Assembly: GCA_934725785.1 (NCBI GenBank)
Contig: CAKVCS010000005.1
Location: 1 to 20,043, forward strand
DNA from: an uncultured Bacteroidales bacterium
Lineage (GTDB): Bacteria; Bacteroidota; Bacteroidia; Bacteroidales; Marinilabiliaceae
Direction of reading: 5' to 3'
DNA length: 20,043 nt
The notes under the pieces were generated by a model, which had not been told where the DNA came from, did no database searches, and saw only the letters and a list, made by a program, of their open reading frames with translations. Position 1 is the first letter of the stretch, and every line of letters starts with the position of its first letter. Below, piece by piece: positions 7,284 through 14,145 of this stretch. The translations under genes and the position numbers were made by a program.

Positions 7284-8039
7284 ATGAGCCACCGCATATT
7301 GATAATAGAGGACGAGCCCATAAGCGCCTCGAGGCTTGCGCGTATGATTGCCGACATCATGCCAGAGGCTGAGATTGAGCCGACGCTCACCACCGTCGAC
7401 GAGGTCGTGGCCCGTCTGCGCCAGGATGATGATTATTGGCTGGTATTCGCCGACGTGAAGATAGGAGGGGGCGACGTGTTCCAGGCTTTCAGAAAAGCTG
7501 AGCCTAAGAGCCTCGTTATATTCACGACCGCATATGACGACTACGCCCTAAGCGCCATAAAGGGCAGGGGCATAGACTACCTCCTGAAACCCATTGACAA
7601 AGAGGAACTGGAGAACGCCATCTGCAAGGCATCGGCACTCACCCCGCAGGCCGAAGGCGAAGCCATTGGAGGCACACTTACCGCCAAAGGCACATACGGG
7701 TGGCGGGAAAGGCTGCTTGTGAGCCAGGGTGACGAGATGCTGCCAATAATCGTCGACACGATAGACTTCATAACATTGAGAGGCAGGAAGCCCACCATCC
7801 ATTGCGCAAACGGCAAGGAATATGACCTGACGCAGACAATGAACGACATAGAGGCGGAGCTTGACCCCTCAATATTCTTCAGGCTCAACAGGCAATACAT
7901 CGTGAACATAAGGGCCATAAGGAAGATAAAGAACCACTTTGCATCCCGTCTCGTGGTAGAGATAGACGGGTGCGACGGCAACATGATAGTGGTGAGCAAA
8001 CCGAGGTCCTCACTTCTCAAACAATGGATAGACCGGTGA
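7284..8039 (+). CDS. LytTR-family DNA-binding response regulator
   Basis: A 251-residue regulator. The receiver domain (1-125) opens MSHRILIIEDEPISASRLAR with the acidic pair Asp10-Glu11. It places the phosphoacceptor Asp57 in VFADVKIGGGDVF, has the switch threonine in IFTTAYDDYAL and the conserved lysine in DYLLKPI. The C-terminal LytTR DNA-binding domain (about 145-251) shows IDFITLRGRKPTIHCANGKEY, FFRLNRQYIVNI and a final KPRSSLLKQW. It sits 8 bases after the partner kinase. LytTR proteins bind direct-repeat sites; I did not find a clear repeat pair in the spacers here. Regulation of the downstream surface genes is inferred from position. Confidence 0.93.
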   Translation: MSHRILIIEDEPISASRLARMIADIMPEAEIEPTLTTVDEVVARLRQDDDYWLVFADVKIGGGDVFQAFRKAEPKSLVIFTTAYDDYALSAIKGRGIDYLLKPIDKEELENAICKASALTPQAEGEAIGGTLTAKGTYGWRERLLVSQGDEMLPIIVDTIDFITLRGRKPTIHCANGKEYDLTQTMNDIEAELDPSIFFRLNRQYIVNIRAIRKIKNHFASRLVVEIDGCDGNMIVVSKPRSSLLKQWIDR

Positions 8040-8044
8040 ACTCT

Positions 8045-8066
8045 CCCCAAAAAATGTTTTTTGGGG
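8045..8066. repeat. Inverted repeat after the response regulator gene
   Basis: CCCCAAAAAA (8045-8054) and TTTTTTGGGG (8057-8066) form two perfect 10-base arms separated by TG, beginning five bases after the regulator stop. In RNA it would fold as a hairpin with a tight loop and an A/U-rich inner stem. There is no T tract beyond the stem, so it is at best a weak terminator or processing site; alternatively it could be an operator. It marks the border with the AT-rich lipoprotein gene. Confidence 0.55.
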
Positions 8067-8115
8067 TGGAGGGTAACCACAATAAAAAATAATAACATCA
8101 AAACTGAGAAAAGCA

Positions 8116-9108
8116 ATGAGCGTCAAATCGTACGTGTGTATTGCCTCGGCAGTAGCGGTAACCGCATGCAGTGGCGAAGACGAGTTGCAGGGTTGCGAGG
8201 AAACTGTCAACCATGCGACACAAGCGGTCAGCCAGGACCCTGTCTTTGTAAATGGTGGGGTACTTACCTTCGCCACGGACAGTGCATATGAAGCATATTC
8301 GCTGCAAATGGCGAACGCTGATGAAGAGACAAGGATAAACACCGAACATAAGCTCGGGTTTCAGTCAATGGTGACGTTTGCCGACAGTCTGCAGCTTTGC
8401 GAGTCGGAGCTGACGATTGAGGCAAGGTTTCCGGACTTGTTCTCTTCGGACTTTGATGGCCATAGCGACCTTGACATCCCTACGCAATATGCGGTGGTGT
8501 GCAATCCTGACGGCTATTTCAGGATTGGCGACAGACTGTTCAAAGTCACCAAGAGCCTGATGGGATACGTGGTCGATGGAGATTGTGGCGACGTGAGTGA
8601 CGCCATTGAGGGCAAAGAGATGCCAGAGTGCGCTGAATACAGGGTATGGAGCATCAGCTCCGCAGGGAGCAATCTGAAAGCCGCGAGACAAGGGTGCGGT
8701 CAAACACAGATAAAGACGAGCGCGAAAAACGCGCGCTGGTGGATGGACTACACAATCAGAGTCTACGTTGACAAAGCACCATCTAACCACGTCTTGCTTT
8801 ACATAGAGCAGAAAGCGAAACACTTCAGAAAGAGGCATAAGTGGTCATCTTGGCGCGAGCATTCTAATCAATGTTATTCCAGAAATATCAAAGGTAAAAT
8901 CATACATCCCCTATACAGCAAAGGGGATTTCGCTATTGGCGATTGGTATGCGAAAAACAATGCAGTCAACCAAAGCAACACGACCAAAGTTGCCGAACTC
9001 TACAGTCAGTTAGCTTACGAGGATGTGGAGCCATACTTTGCCTCCATCTATGGAAGCGCCGGTAGTGAGGGACTCGGTACAACCATCATAACCATTCTAT
9101 GCCAATAA
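8116..9108 (+). CDS. Lipoprotein of unknown function
   Basis: A 330-residue protein with a lipoprotein signal: short basic start, hydrophobic core, then lipobox VTAC with Cys18, followed by SGEDE, an acidic run suited to surface export in Bacteroidota. After the signal, PVFVNGGVLTFATDSAYEAY resembles the opening of several uncharacterised Bacteroidota surface lipoproteins. The middle has FRIGDRLFKVTKSLMGY, and about ten cysteines are spread through the chain. A basic aromatic patch (KHFRKRHKWSSWREH) lies at about 236-250. I do not recognise a family with confidence. It starts 76 bases after the regulator and ends 23 bases before the beta-barrel gene. Its base composition is clearly less GC-rich than that of the neighbouring kinase and receptor genes. 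Confidence 0.75.
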   Translation: MSVKSYVCIASAVAVTACSGEDELQGCEETVNHATQAVSQDPVFVNGGVLTFATDSAYEAYSLQMANADEETRINTEHKLGFQSMVTFADSLQLCESELTIEARFPDLFSSDFDGHSDLDIPTQYAVVCNPDGYFRIGDRLFKVTKSLMGYVVDGDCGDVSDAIEGKEMPECAEYRVWSISSAGSNLKAARQGCGQTQIKTSAKNARWWMDYTIRVYVDKAPSNHVLLYIEQKAKHFRKRHKWSSWREHSNQCYSRNIKGKIIHPLYSKGDFAIGDWYAKNNAVNQSNTTKVAELYSQLAYEDVEPYFASIYGSAGSEGLGTTIITILCQ

Positions 9109-9131
9109 AGAGACCATACATTTCAATCAAA

Positions 9132-9797
9132 ATGAATAAGATTATACCCTTTCTGCTTACCATGTTCCTTTTGACCATCTCCAATGTCGACGGCTCAGCC
9201 CAATGGAGAATGGATGGAGGGCTAAGGCTCGGCAGGAGCAACATACGTTTCTTCTCAGTCGAAGATAAAAACGGCTACGTGCCTATGGAATATAAAGGAG
9301 CGTTCTCATGGAGTGCGGAGACTAACATTGGTTATGAATTCAAATATGGCATTGGAGCATATACGGGCCTCTCTTTTGACAAAATCAGATGCCACGGGAA
9401 ACACAATAACTACTGGAGCTCGACAGAAGAAGGTGGCCAGGTAGAAACCGTTTTCCCTCTTAGACTTCACGCGTTTAACTTTCTTACAGTCCCATTCAAG
9501 TTTGAGTACAGGACTTGCCATGACATTATCCGGCCGTATGTGGGTGTAGGAATGTCATTTATGCTGCCGAACCGCAAGACATGGACGGAAGAGACATACG
9601 GTAACAGGTATTACGACATACACCGCAATACGGTATCGGCATCTTTCCTGTATGGCGTGAATCTGCAGTATAAAAGATACACAATTGGTATTGAAGTACT
9701 AAAACAGAAGACCCCATTTTGGACTGAAGACAAGGGTATGCACCTCAACTTCTTCTTCAGGCAAGTGACAGGCCGGCTCGCTTTTCAGATTTTCTAA
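9132..9797 (+). CDS. Small outer-membrane beta-barrel protein
   Basis: A 221-residue protein with a Sec signal peptide (MNKIIPFLLTMFLLTISNVDGSAQ; cleavage probably after SA). It continues with alternating aromatic and polar strands such as WRMDGGLRLGRSNIRFF, GIGAYTGLSFDKI, FNFLTVPFKFEYR, IRPYVGVGMSFML and GVNLQYKRYTIGIEVL. It ends in LAFQIF, a barrel-type C-terminus with a terminal Phe. This matches small Bacteroidota porin-like or OMP_b-brl proteins of about 200 residues. The substrate is unknown. An earlier in-frame ATG at 9099 would overlap the lipoprotein gene and put a charged stretch before the signal, so ATG 9132 was chosen. It is AT-rich: 9661-9720 contains 19 G/C in 60. Confidence 0.8.
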   Translation: MNKIIPFLLTMFLLTISNVDGSAQWRMDGGLRLGRSNIRFFSVEDKNGYVPMEYKGAFSWSAETNIGYEFKYGIGAYTGLSFDKIRCHGKHNNYWSSTEEGGQVETVFPLRLHAFNFLTVPFKFEYRTCHDIIRPYVGVGMSFMLPNRKTWTEETYGNRYYDIHRNTVSASFLYGVNLQYKRYTIGIEVLKQKTPFWTEDKGMHLNFFFRQVTGRLAFQIF

Positions 9798-9820
9798 CAT
9801 AAACGTGTGTCAAAGAGGCA

Positions 9821-12199
9821 ATGAGATTATTAGCGAAACAGGCAGCTGTGTCCGCACTCTTGACATTGGCGACGCTCACGACGACGGCTCAGACCCGGAC
9901 ATTGTCGGGCAGGGTTGTCGATGCGGAGAGTGGCGAGAGCATAGCGTTCGCCAATATGGCGGAGAACCTTACCGGCCGCGGCACGACGACGAACACCGAC
10001 GGGTTCTTCTCGCTGCCAGCTGGCGGTACAATCACGGTCTCATGCATGGGCTATGAGACTAAAACGGTGACTGCCGACAGAGACACCGCCATCGTGATCC
10101 GCCTCAGCCGCAAGGATGTGAAGATAGGCGAGGTGGTGGTCTCGGCCACTGTGCCAGAAGTCGAGATGGTCCAGATGAGCAAGAACACCGTCCCCGTAAA
10201 GCTTGTCAAGGCCATGCCCTCGTTCACCGGCGAGCCGGACATAATGAAGGCGATAACGTTCCTGCCTGGCGTGTCGGCTGGCAGGGACGGGATGAGCGAC
10301 ATATTCGTGAGGGGCGGGGACAGGGATCAGAACCTCATAACGCTCGACGGGATGAAAATCTACAACTCGAGCCACATGTTCGGCCTCGTGTCACTATTCA
10401 ACACGGACATGGTGAAGAACGTGGACGTGTATAAGGGCATATTCCCCGCTCAATATGGCGGCCGACTGGCGTCGGCGATAAACGTGACAAGCCGCGACGG
10501 CGACGACTCAACCCGGACATATCACGTGTCGGTAGGCATGCTGTCAAGCACGGCTTTCGCCCAAGGCCCGATAATCCCGGGCAAACTGACATTCGCGGCG
10601 GCAGCCAGAGCGGGATACAGCGACCTTTTCAACATCCCCGCAAAGAAGAGTTTCTACAGCCTCGACTTTGACGACGAGGCCTCGTACAACGACATAAGCA
10701 ACTACTTCACAAGCCAGTCTTTCTATGACGTCAACGCGCGCCTGCGCTGGAAGATGTCCGGCTCGGCAAGCTTGTCTCTATCCGCCATCGTGGGGTCCGA
10801 CTTCCAGCGCTTCGGCGAGGCCAATTGCCGCAACCTGTACGCGCCGCTTGAGAAGACGACAGGCCGCACCGCAATACGCAATGACGGGGTGTCACTTACG
10901 TTCGCCAAGAGCTTCGACAACGTTTTCTGGCGGACTTCGGCCTCTCTCACTTCCTACAGAAACGAGACGCGCAGCAAGACGGAGAGCCAGGAATACCACA
11001 CGAGACTCAGGTCGAGCTCGGGGTTCAGCACTGTGAGTACGCTCAAGGAGTACGCCCTCAAGACCGGCGTTGAGCATTCGTCCGCCATAGGCAAGCTTCA
11101 TGCAGGCGCCGAGGTGAGCCGATACGTGTTCAACCCGTCGAACTCCTCTCAATGGGAGGTCCGCGCAGACGCAAGGAGAGACAGCACGCTGACCGCCACG
11201 AAAAACGTCCGGGCCGTGGAGAGCAGCCTATACGCCGACGAGGAGTTCCGCATGACGGAGTGGCTGAGCATAAGCGCCGGGCTTCGCGCCACGGCCTATC
11301 ACGCGTCGGCGGCCATGGGCGAGGGCGACACCACTTTCCTGAGGCTGGAGCCAAGAGCCTCGCTGAGACTGATGTTCTCGCGCCACATGTCTCTGAAAGC
11401 AGGATTCTCCGTAACCAACCAGTTCAACCACTGCGTGCTCAACTACGTCGACGGGGTGCAAAGCGAGGCCTGGATGGCCGCATTGAGACCCCTGCCGCCA
11501 CAGCACGCCGCACAGAGCGCGATCGGCCTCTTCTATGCCAATGACGACGCCAAGATAAACGCCTCGGTGGAGGGTTATTACAAAAAAATGTCGGAATTGC
11601 AGCACTACCGCTCAATGAAAGTCTTCAAGGAGGGCGGGCTGAGCCAGTCGGTTGGCAAAGACCTCGTGACGGGCGGAGACGGACGCGCCTATGGAGTGGA
11701 GATAATGCTCAGCAAAGACCTGCCCCGCAGAGTGAGCGCGAGCGTGGCCTACACGTGGCAGCGCAGCGAGCGCAAATTCGACAACTTGAACTCGGGCAAG
11801 TGGTTCCCGCACTCGTATGAGCGCAGGCACTCGCTGACGGCCGTCGGGCTGTGGGAGGTGAACCAGCGGTGGAAGGCAAGCGCAACGTTCAACTTCTCGA
11901 CCGGCACGCCGATAACGATGCCGACAGCTTACGTAGGCGGAGACATGGTCTCAAACACAGGCCACTACATATTCACAGACATCAACAACCGACTGATGCC
12001 GAACTATCACAGGCTTGACCTGAACGTCTCGCGCACCCACACGGGCAAAAGGGGGACGCGAATGGCGTGGACGCTCAACATATATAACGCATACGCCCAC
12101 AAGAACCCGAGCTACGCACGCTTCTCGAGCGACGACAAGGCGTGCGTGGTGTCCGACTACTCGATATTGCCCTCGTTGAGCTGGGGCATATGGTTTTAA
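9821..12199 (+). CDS. TonB-dependent outer-membrane receptor with N-terminal CarboxypepD_reg-like domain
   Basis: A 792-residue TonB-dependent receptor. The signal peptide ends near TTAQ (about 21-24). A regulatory-like beta-sandwich follows at about 27-105 (LSGRVVDAESGESIAFANM). The plug (about 115-235) carries SDIFVRGGDRDQNLITLDGM and FPAQYGGRLASAINV. The rest is a 22-strand-type barrel ending LSWGIWF. Such receptors import a bound ligand with TonB energy. It is shorter than a typical SusC (about 1000 residues), and the partner downstream is DUF4249 rather than SusD, so it is not a classic glycan SusCD pair. It starts 23 bases after the beta-barrel gene and ends 5 bases before the lipoprotein gene. 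GC is higher than the two genes before it (11761-11820: 34 of 60). Confidence 0.93.
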   Translation: MRLLAKQAAVSALLTLATLTTTAQTRTLSGRVVDAESGESIAFANMAENLTGRGTTTNTDGFFSLPAGGTITVSCMGYETKTVTADRDTAIVIRLSRKDVKIGEVVVSATVPEVEMVQMSKNTVPVKLVKAMPSFTGEPDIMKAITFLPGVSAGRDGMSDIFVRGGDRDQNLITLDGMKIYNSSHMFGLVSLFNTDMVKNVDVYKGIFPAQYGGRLASAINVTSRDGDDSTRTYHVSVGMLSSTAFAQGPIIPGKLTFAAAARAGYSDLFNIPAKKSFYSLDFDDEASYNDISNYFTSQSFYDVNARLRWKMSGSASLSLSAIVGSDFQRFGEANCRNLYAPLEKTTGRTAIRNDGVSLTFAKSFDNVFWRTSASLTSYRNETRSKTESQEYHTRLRSSSGFSTVSTLKEYALKTGVEHSSAIGKLHAGAEVSRYVFNPSNSSQWEVRADARRDSTLTATKNVRAVESSLYADEEFRMTEWLSISAGLRATAYHASAAMGEGDTTFLRLEPRASLRLMFSRHMSLKAGFSVTNQFNHCVLNYVDGVQSEAWMAALRPLPPQHAAQSAIGLFYANDDAKINASVEGYYKKMSELQHYRSMKVFKEGGLSQSVGKDLVTGGDGRAYGVEIMLSKDLPRRVSASVAYTWQRSERKFDNLNSGKWFPHSYERRHSLTAVGLWEVNQRWKASATFNFSTGTPITMPTAYVGGDMVSNTGHYIFTDINNRLMPNYHRLDLNVSRTHTGKRGTRMAWTLNIYNAYAHKNPSYARFSSDDKACVVSDYSILPSLSWGIWF

Positions 12200-12204
12200 G
12201 AAAA

Positions 12205-13221
12205 ATGGAGGTTATTCACGTGAGAAACAACATAGCTAAGACTGCGGCAATAGCCGCTGCCACCCTGTTGCAAGGGTGCGAATACTTCCAGCCCGGCAAC
12301 ATCGAGATGGAACAGTACGTGAGCTACTCGAGCGACTACGATGGCGACGAGCTTGTGCTGAACGGCTACATCACCATCGGGCACGGCGTATACGCCGAAG
12401 TGTCGCACACAGTCCGCCCCGAGGCGAAGATGAGCGCGGACACCGTGTGCGACGCCACCGTGAGCCTGCTCGAAGACGGGCGAGTGATTGCCACCCTGCA
12501 CGCCAACCCCGGACGGAGGCTTTCGCTCAACTATGCCGAGCGCTTCATGTTCTTCCTGCTGCCCGGCGAGGTTACTCTTGCCGAAGGGCGCAAATACAGC
12601 CTTAGGGCCGAAAGCCCCACCCGCGGGCAGGCGGAGTCGGAGCCAGACGTGATGCCGAGCCTTGTGGAGATTGACGAGATATGGGCGGACACCAGCTACT
12701 GGGGCAGCTACACGGCATTTCACGCCACATATCACGGGGCGGATGACGGCGCGAGAGTTTGCGGCTTCATGCGGAGCTTCCGCCACCAGGCCTGCCACAC
12801 GGCGTGCGGCTTCTACTCGCTATTAGACACTTCCGAGCCCCACAATGGCAGCGGGGTCGTTAGCGCGGGAAACAACGGGCTGAACAGGTATACCGACTCC
12901 GTTTCGGTCGAGGTGGTGACAATCTCACCCGAGATGGGAAAGTACCTCAAGAGCCGCGACGACTACGACGACAGCAAAGAAGACGACACATATGAGACCC
13001 CGATGCCCGTGTATGAGAACGTGTCGGGCGGATATGGGTTCGTAGGCACATATGCGGTAAGTGCGGCCACACTCATTGCCAACGATAAGAACTCCGTAAT
13101 AGACACAGACTTTTGGGATGACGACATTGACGATGGCATCGACATTGAGGATTATATGCCAGTCGAATGGTTAAGGAGGCGCAGTGCAGCCGCGGGGCAA
13201 GAGATGGCCGCAGGGCGATAG
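12205..13221 (+). CDS. DUF4249 family surface lipoprotein
   Basis: A 338-residue lipoprotein with a short signal ending in lipobox LQGC (Cys25). The mature part begins with ELVLNGYITIGHGVYAEVSHT and CDATVSLLEDGRVIATL, the pattern of DUF4249: a beta-sandwich opening that describes acquisition and presentation of a value or ornament. The tail is acidic (DDYDDSKEDD; DDDIDDGIDIED) and ends with a basic-polar extension. DUF4249 proteins are routinely paired with TonB-dependent receptors and are presumed to be their surface lids or ligand binders; biochemistry is lacking. Start ATG 12205 lies 5 bases after the receptor stop; GTG 12220 would also preserve the signal. The gene closes the operon. Confidence 0.82.
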   Translation: MEVIHVRNNIAKTAAIAAATLLQGCEYFQPGNIEMEQYVSYSSDYDGDELVLNGYITIGHGVYAEVSHTVRPEAKMSADTVCDATVSLLEDGRVIATLHANPGRRLSLNYAERFMFFLLPGEVTLAEGRKYSLRAESPTRGQAESEPDVMPSLVEIDEIWADTSYWGSYTAFHATYHGADDGARVCGFMRSFRHQACHTACGFYSLLDTSEPHNGSGVVSAGNNGLNRYTDSVSVEVVTISPEMGKYLKSRDDYDDSKEDDTYETPMPVYENVSGGYGFVGTYAVSAATLIANDKNSVIDTDFWDDDIDDGIDIEDYMPVEWLRRRSAAAGQEMAAGR

Positions 13222-13313
13222 CCGTAAAGCCGACCACGGCATGCGGCGTACAGCGTAGCGAATAGGCTGACGACCTGCATTCTTGCCCACGGTCAAACCC
13301 TTGAGACTAACGA

Positions 13314-13356
13314 GGCGTGCGGTGTGTAGAACAACACACCGCACGCCGCCGTTTTT
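13314..13356 (+). terminator. Strong intrinsic terminator of the kinase-to-DUF4249 operon
   Basis: Two perfect 14-base arms, GGCGTGCGGTGTGT (13314-13327) and ACACACCGCACGCC (13334-13347), flank a six-base loop. GCCG and TTTTT (13352-13356) follow. The stem is GC-rich and the T run lies on the plus strand, so it terminates the plus-strand operon. The T run overlaps the stop codon of the convergent SAHH-like gene. On the minus strand no T tract follows the hairpin, so termination in that direction would be weaker. Confidence 0.88.
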
Positions 13357-14017
13357 ACTCATTAGGCCAGCGAGTCAAGCATAACGCCTGGCCGAGAAGG
13401 TGGCGCACGCCGTCCGCCGAAATGTCGGACACATTGAGCTTTACGCCACCCGCCACCCGGTGCCAATCGAGTCGGCCGCGCACCATGCGCAGAAGCTCCA
13501 CGAGCTCAAGCGTGTCCTCATCCGCCTCGGAATAATCCTCGGAATAGAGTTCCGGATGATCGGAGAACTCGACGCCCTTGCTTATGAGGAGCGACATGCG
13601 CCCCCCGTCCTCCACCACGATGTCGGGGCCTTTGCCCTCGGCGAAGTCAAGAGCCTTGCGGGCGCACCACCAGAACTCGGCGAGGCTCTCACCCCGCCAC
13701 GCGAAAACCGACACCTCGCGCGAGGCGAGCAGGGCGGCCAGCTCATTGACAGTGGATGACGTGCCATTGGCGCACACGCGGACGTCAGCCCCAAGCGCGA
13801 CAAGCGTCTCGACAAACGCTACTGCCCGCTCGTCGATAGCTGTTGAGCATAACACCCTCTTGCCTTTGAGCGGTGACTTGCCGTCATACTGCTTGCGGAT
13901 GTCGCCGAACTCGCCGGCTACGGCCTGCGCCGCTGACATCACCCCGCGCCCTGCGTCGGCAAGGTTTATGTCCGCCACCTTGTATGTATAGTTAGTCCTG
14001 TCTACGTACTCAAACAT
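13355..14017 (-). CDS. Truncated, motif-less S-adenosylhomocysteine hydrolase-like protein (probable pseudoenzyme)
   Basis: A 220-residue protein collinear with the N-terminal substrate-binding domain of adenosylhomocysteinase. Matching stretches are YKVADINLADAGR (12-24), PLKGKRV, VETLVALGADVR (69-80), VFAWRGESLAEFWWCARKAL (104-123) and the EDGG region (136-139). SDISADGVRHLLGQ aligns with the family's SEETTTGVHRLYQM. Differences are striking: the LHMT motif is replaced by STAI, STQDHAAAAI by SSTVNELAAL, and the EETTTG catalytic stretch is gone. The protein stops about where the NAD-binding Rossmann domain should begin. There is no frameshift or internal stop. Hydrolase activity is therefore unlikely; a binding, regulatory or decoy role is possible. 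It lies 128 bases downstream of the GH43 gene, with a hairpin and a possible promoter of its own. Confidence 0.8.
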   Translation of the reverse strand: MFEYVDRTNYTYKVADINLADAGRGVMSAAQAVAGEFGDIRKQYDGKSPLKGKRVLCSTAIDERAVAFVETLVALGADVRVCANGTSSTVNELAALLASREVSVFAWRGESLAEFWWCARKALDFAEGKGPDIVVEDGGRMSLLISKGVEFSDHPELYSEDYSEADEDTLELVELLRMVRGRLDWHRVAGGVKLNVSDISADGVRHLLGQALCLTRWPNE

Positions 14018-14042
14018 GTCTCTTTTTGCTTTTTGAATTTCG

Positions 14043-14050
14043 CGAAGGTA
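14043..14050 (-). promoter_or_regulatory. Possible -7 promoter element of the SAHH-like gene
   Basis: On the minus strand TACCTTCG matches the Bacteroidota -7 consensus TAnnTTTG at all but one fixed position. It lies 25 bases upstream of the ATG at 14017, giving a short leader. No good TTTG -33 box is seen at the expected distance (the sequence there is TTTCCG), so the call is tentative. Confidence 0.4.
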
Positions 14051-14062
14051 TCAAATAAATCA

Positions 14063-14117
14063 GTCCTGCGGAAAGAAGGCTCAGACAGCTTTAGTCTAGC
14101 CACTCATTCCGCAGGAC
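14063..14117. repeat. Two-tier inverted repeat between GH43 and SAHH-like genes
   Basis: Arms GTCCTGCGGAA (14063-14073) and TTCCGCAGGAC (14107-14117) are perfect over 11 bases. Inside them a second stem forms from GGCT-C-AGAC (14078-14086) and GTCT-AGCC (14094-14101), with one bulged C and a seven-base loop. On the minus strand it follows the GH43 stop by 28 bases and is trailed by TGATTTATTTG. This suits a terminator for the xylan operon but lacks a clean T run. Confidence 0.6.
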
Positions 14118-14145
14118 ATATGCGACAACAGGCAGCGACTGACGC

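Noticed and set aside
12142..12204. Earlier ATG for the DUF4249 gene inside the receptor gene
   Set aside because: It would place 21 residues ahead of the lipoprotein signal and overlap the receptor. ATG 12205 gives a normal lipobox spacing.
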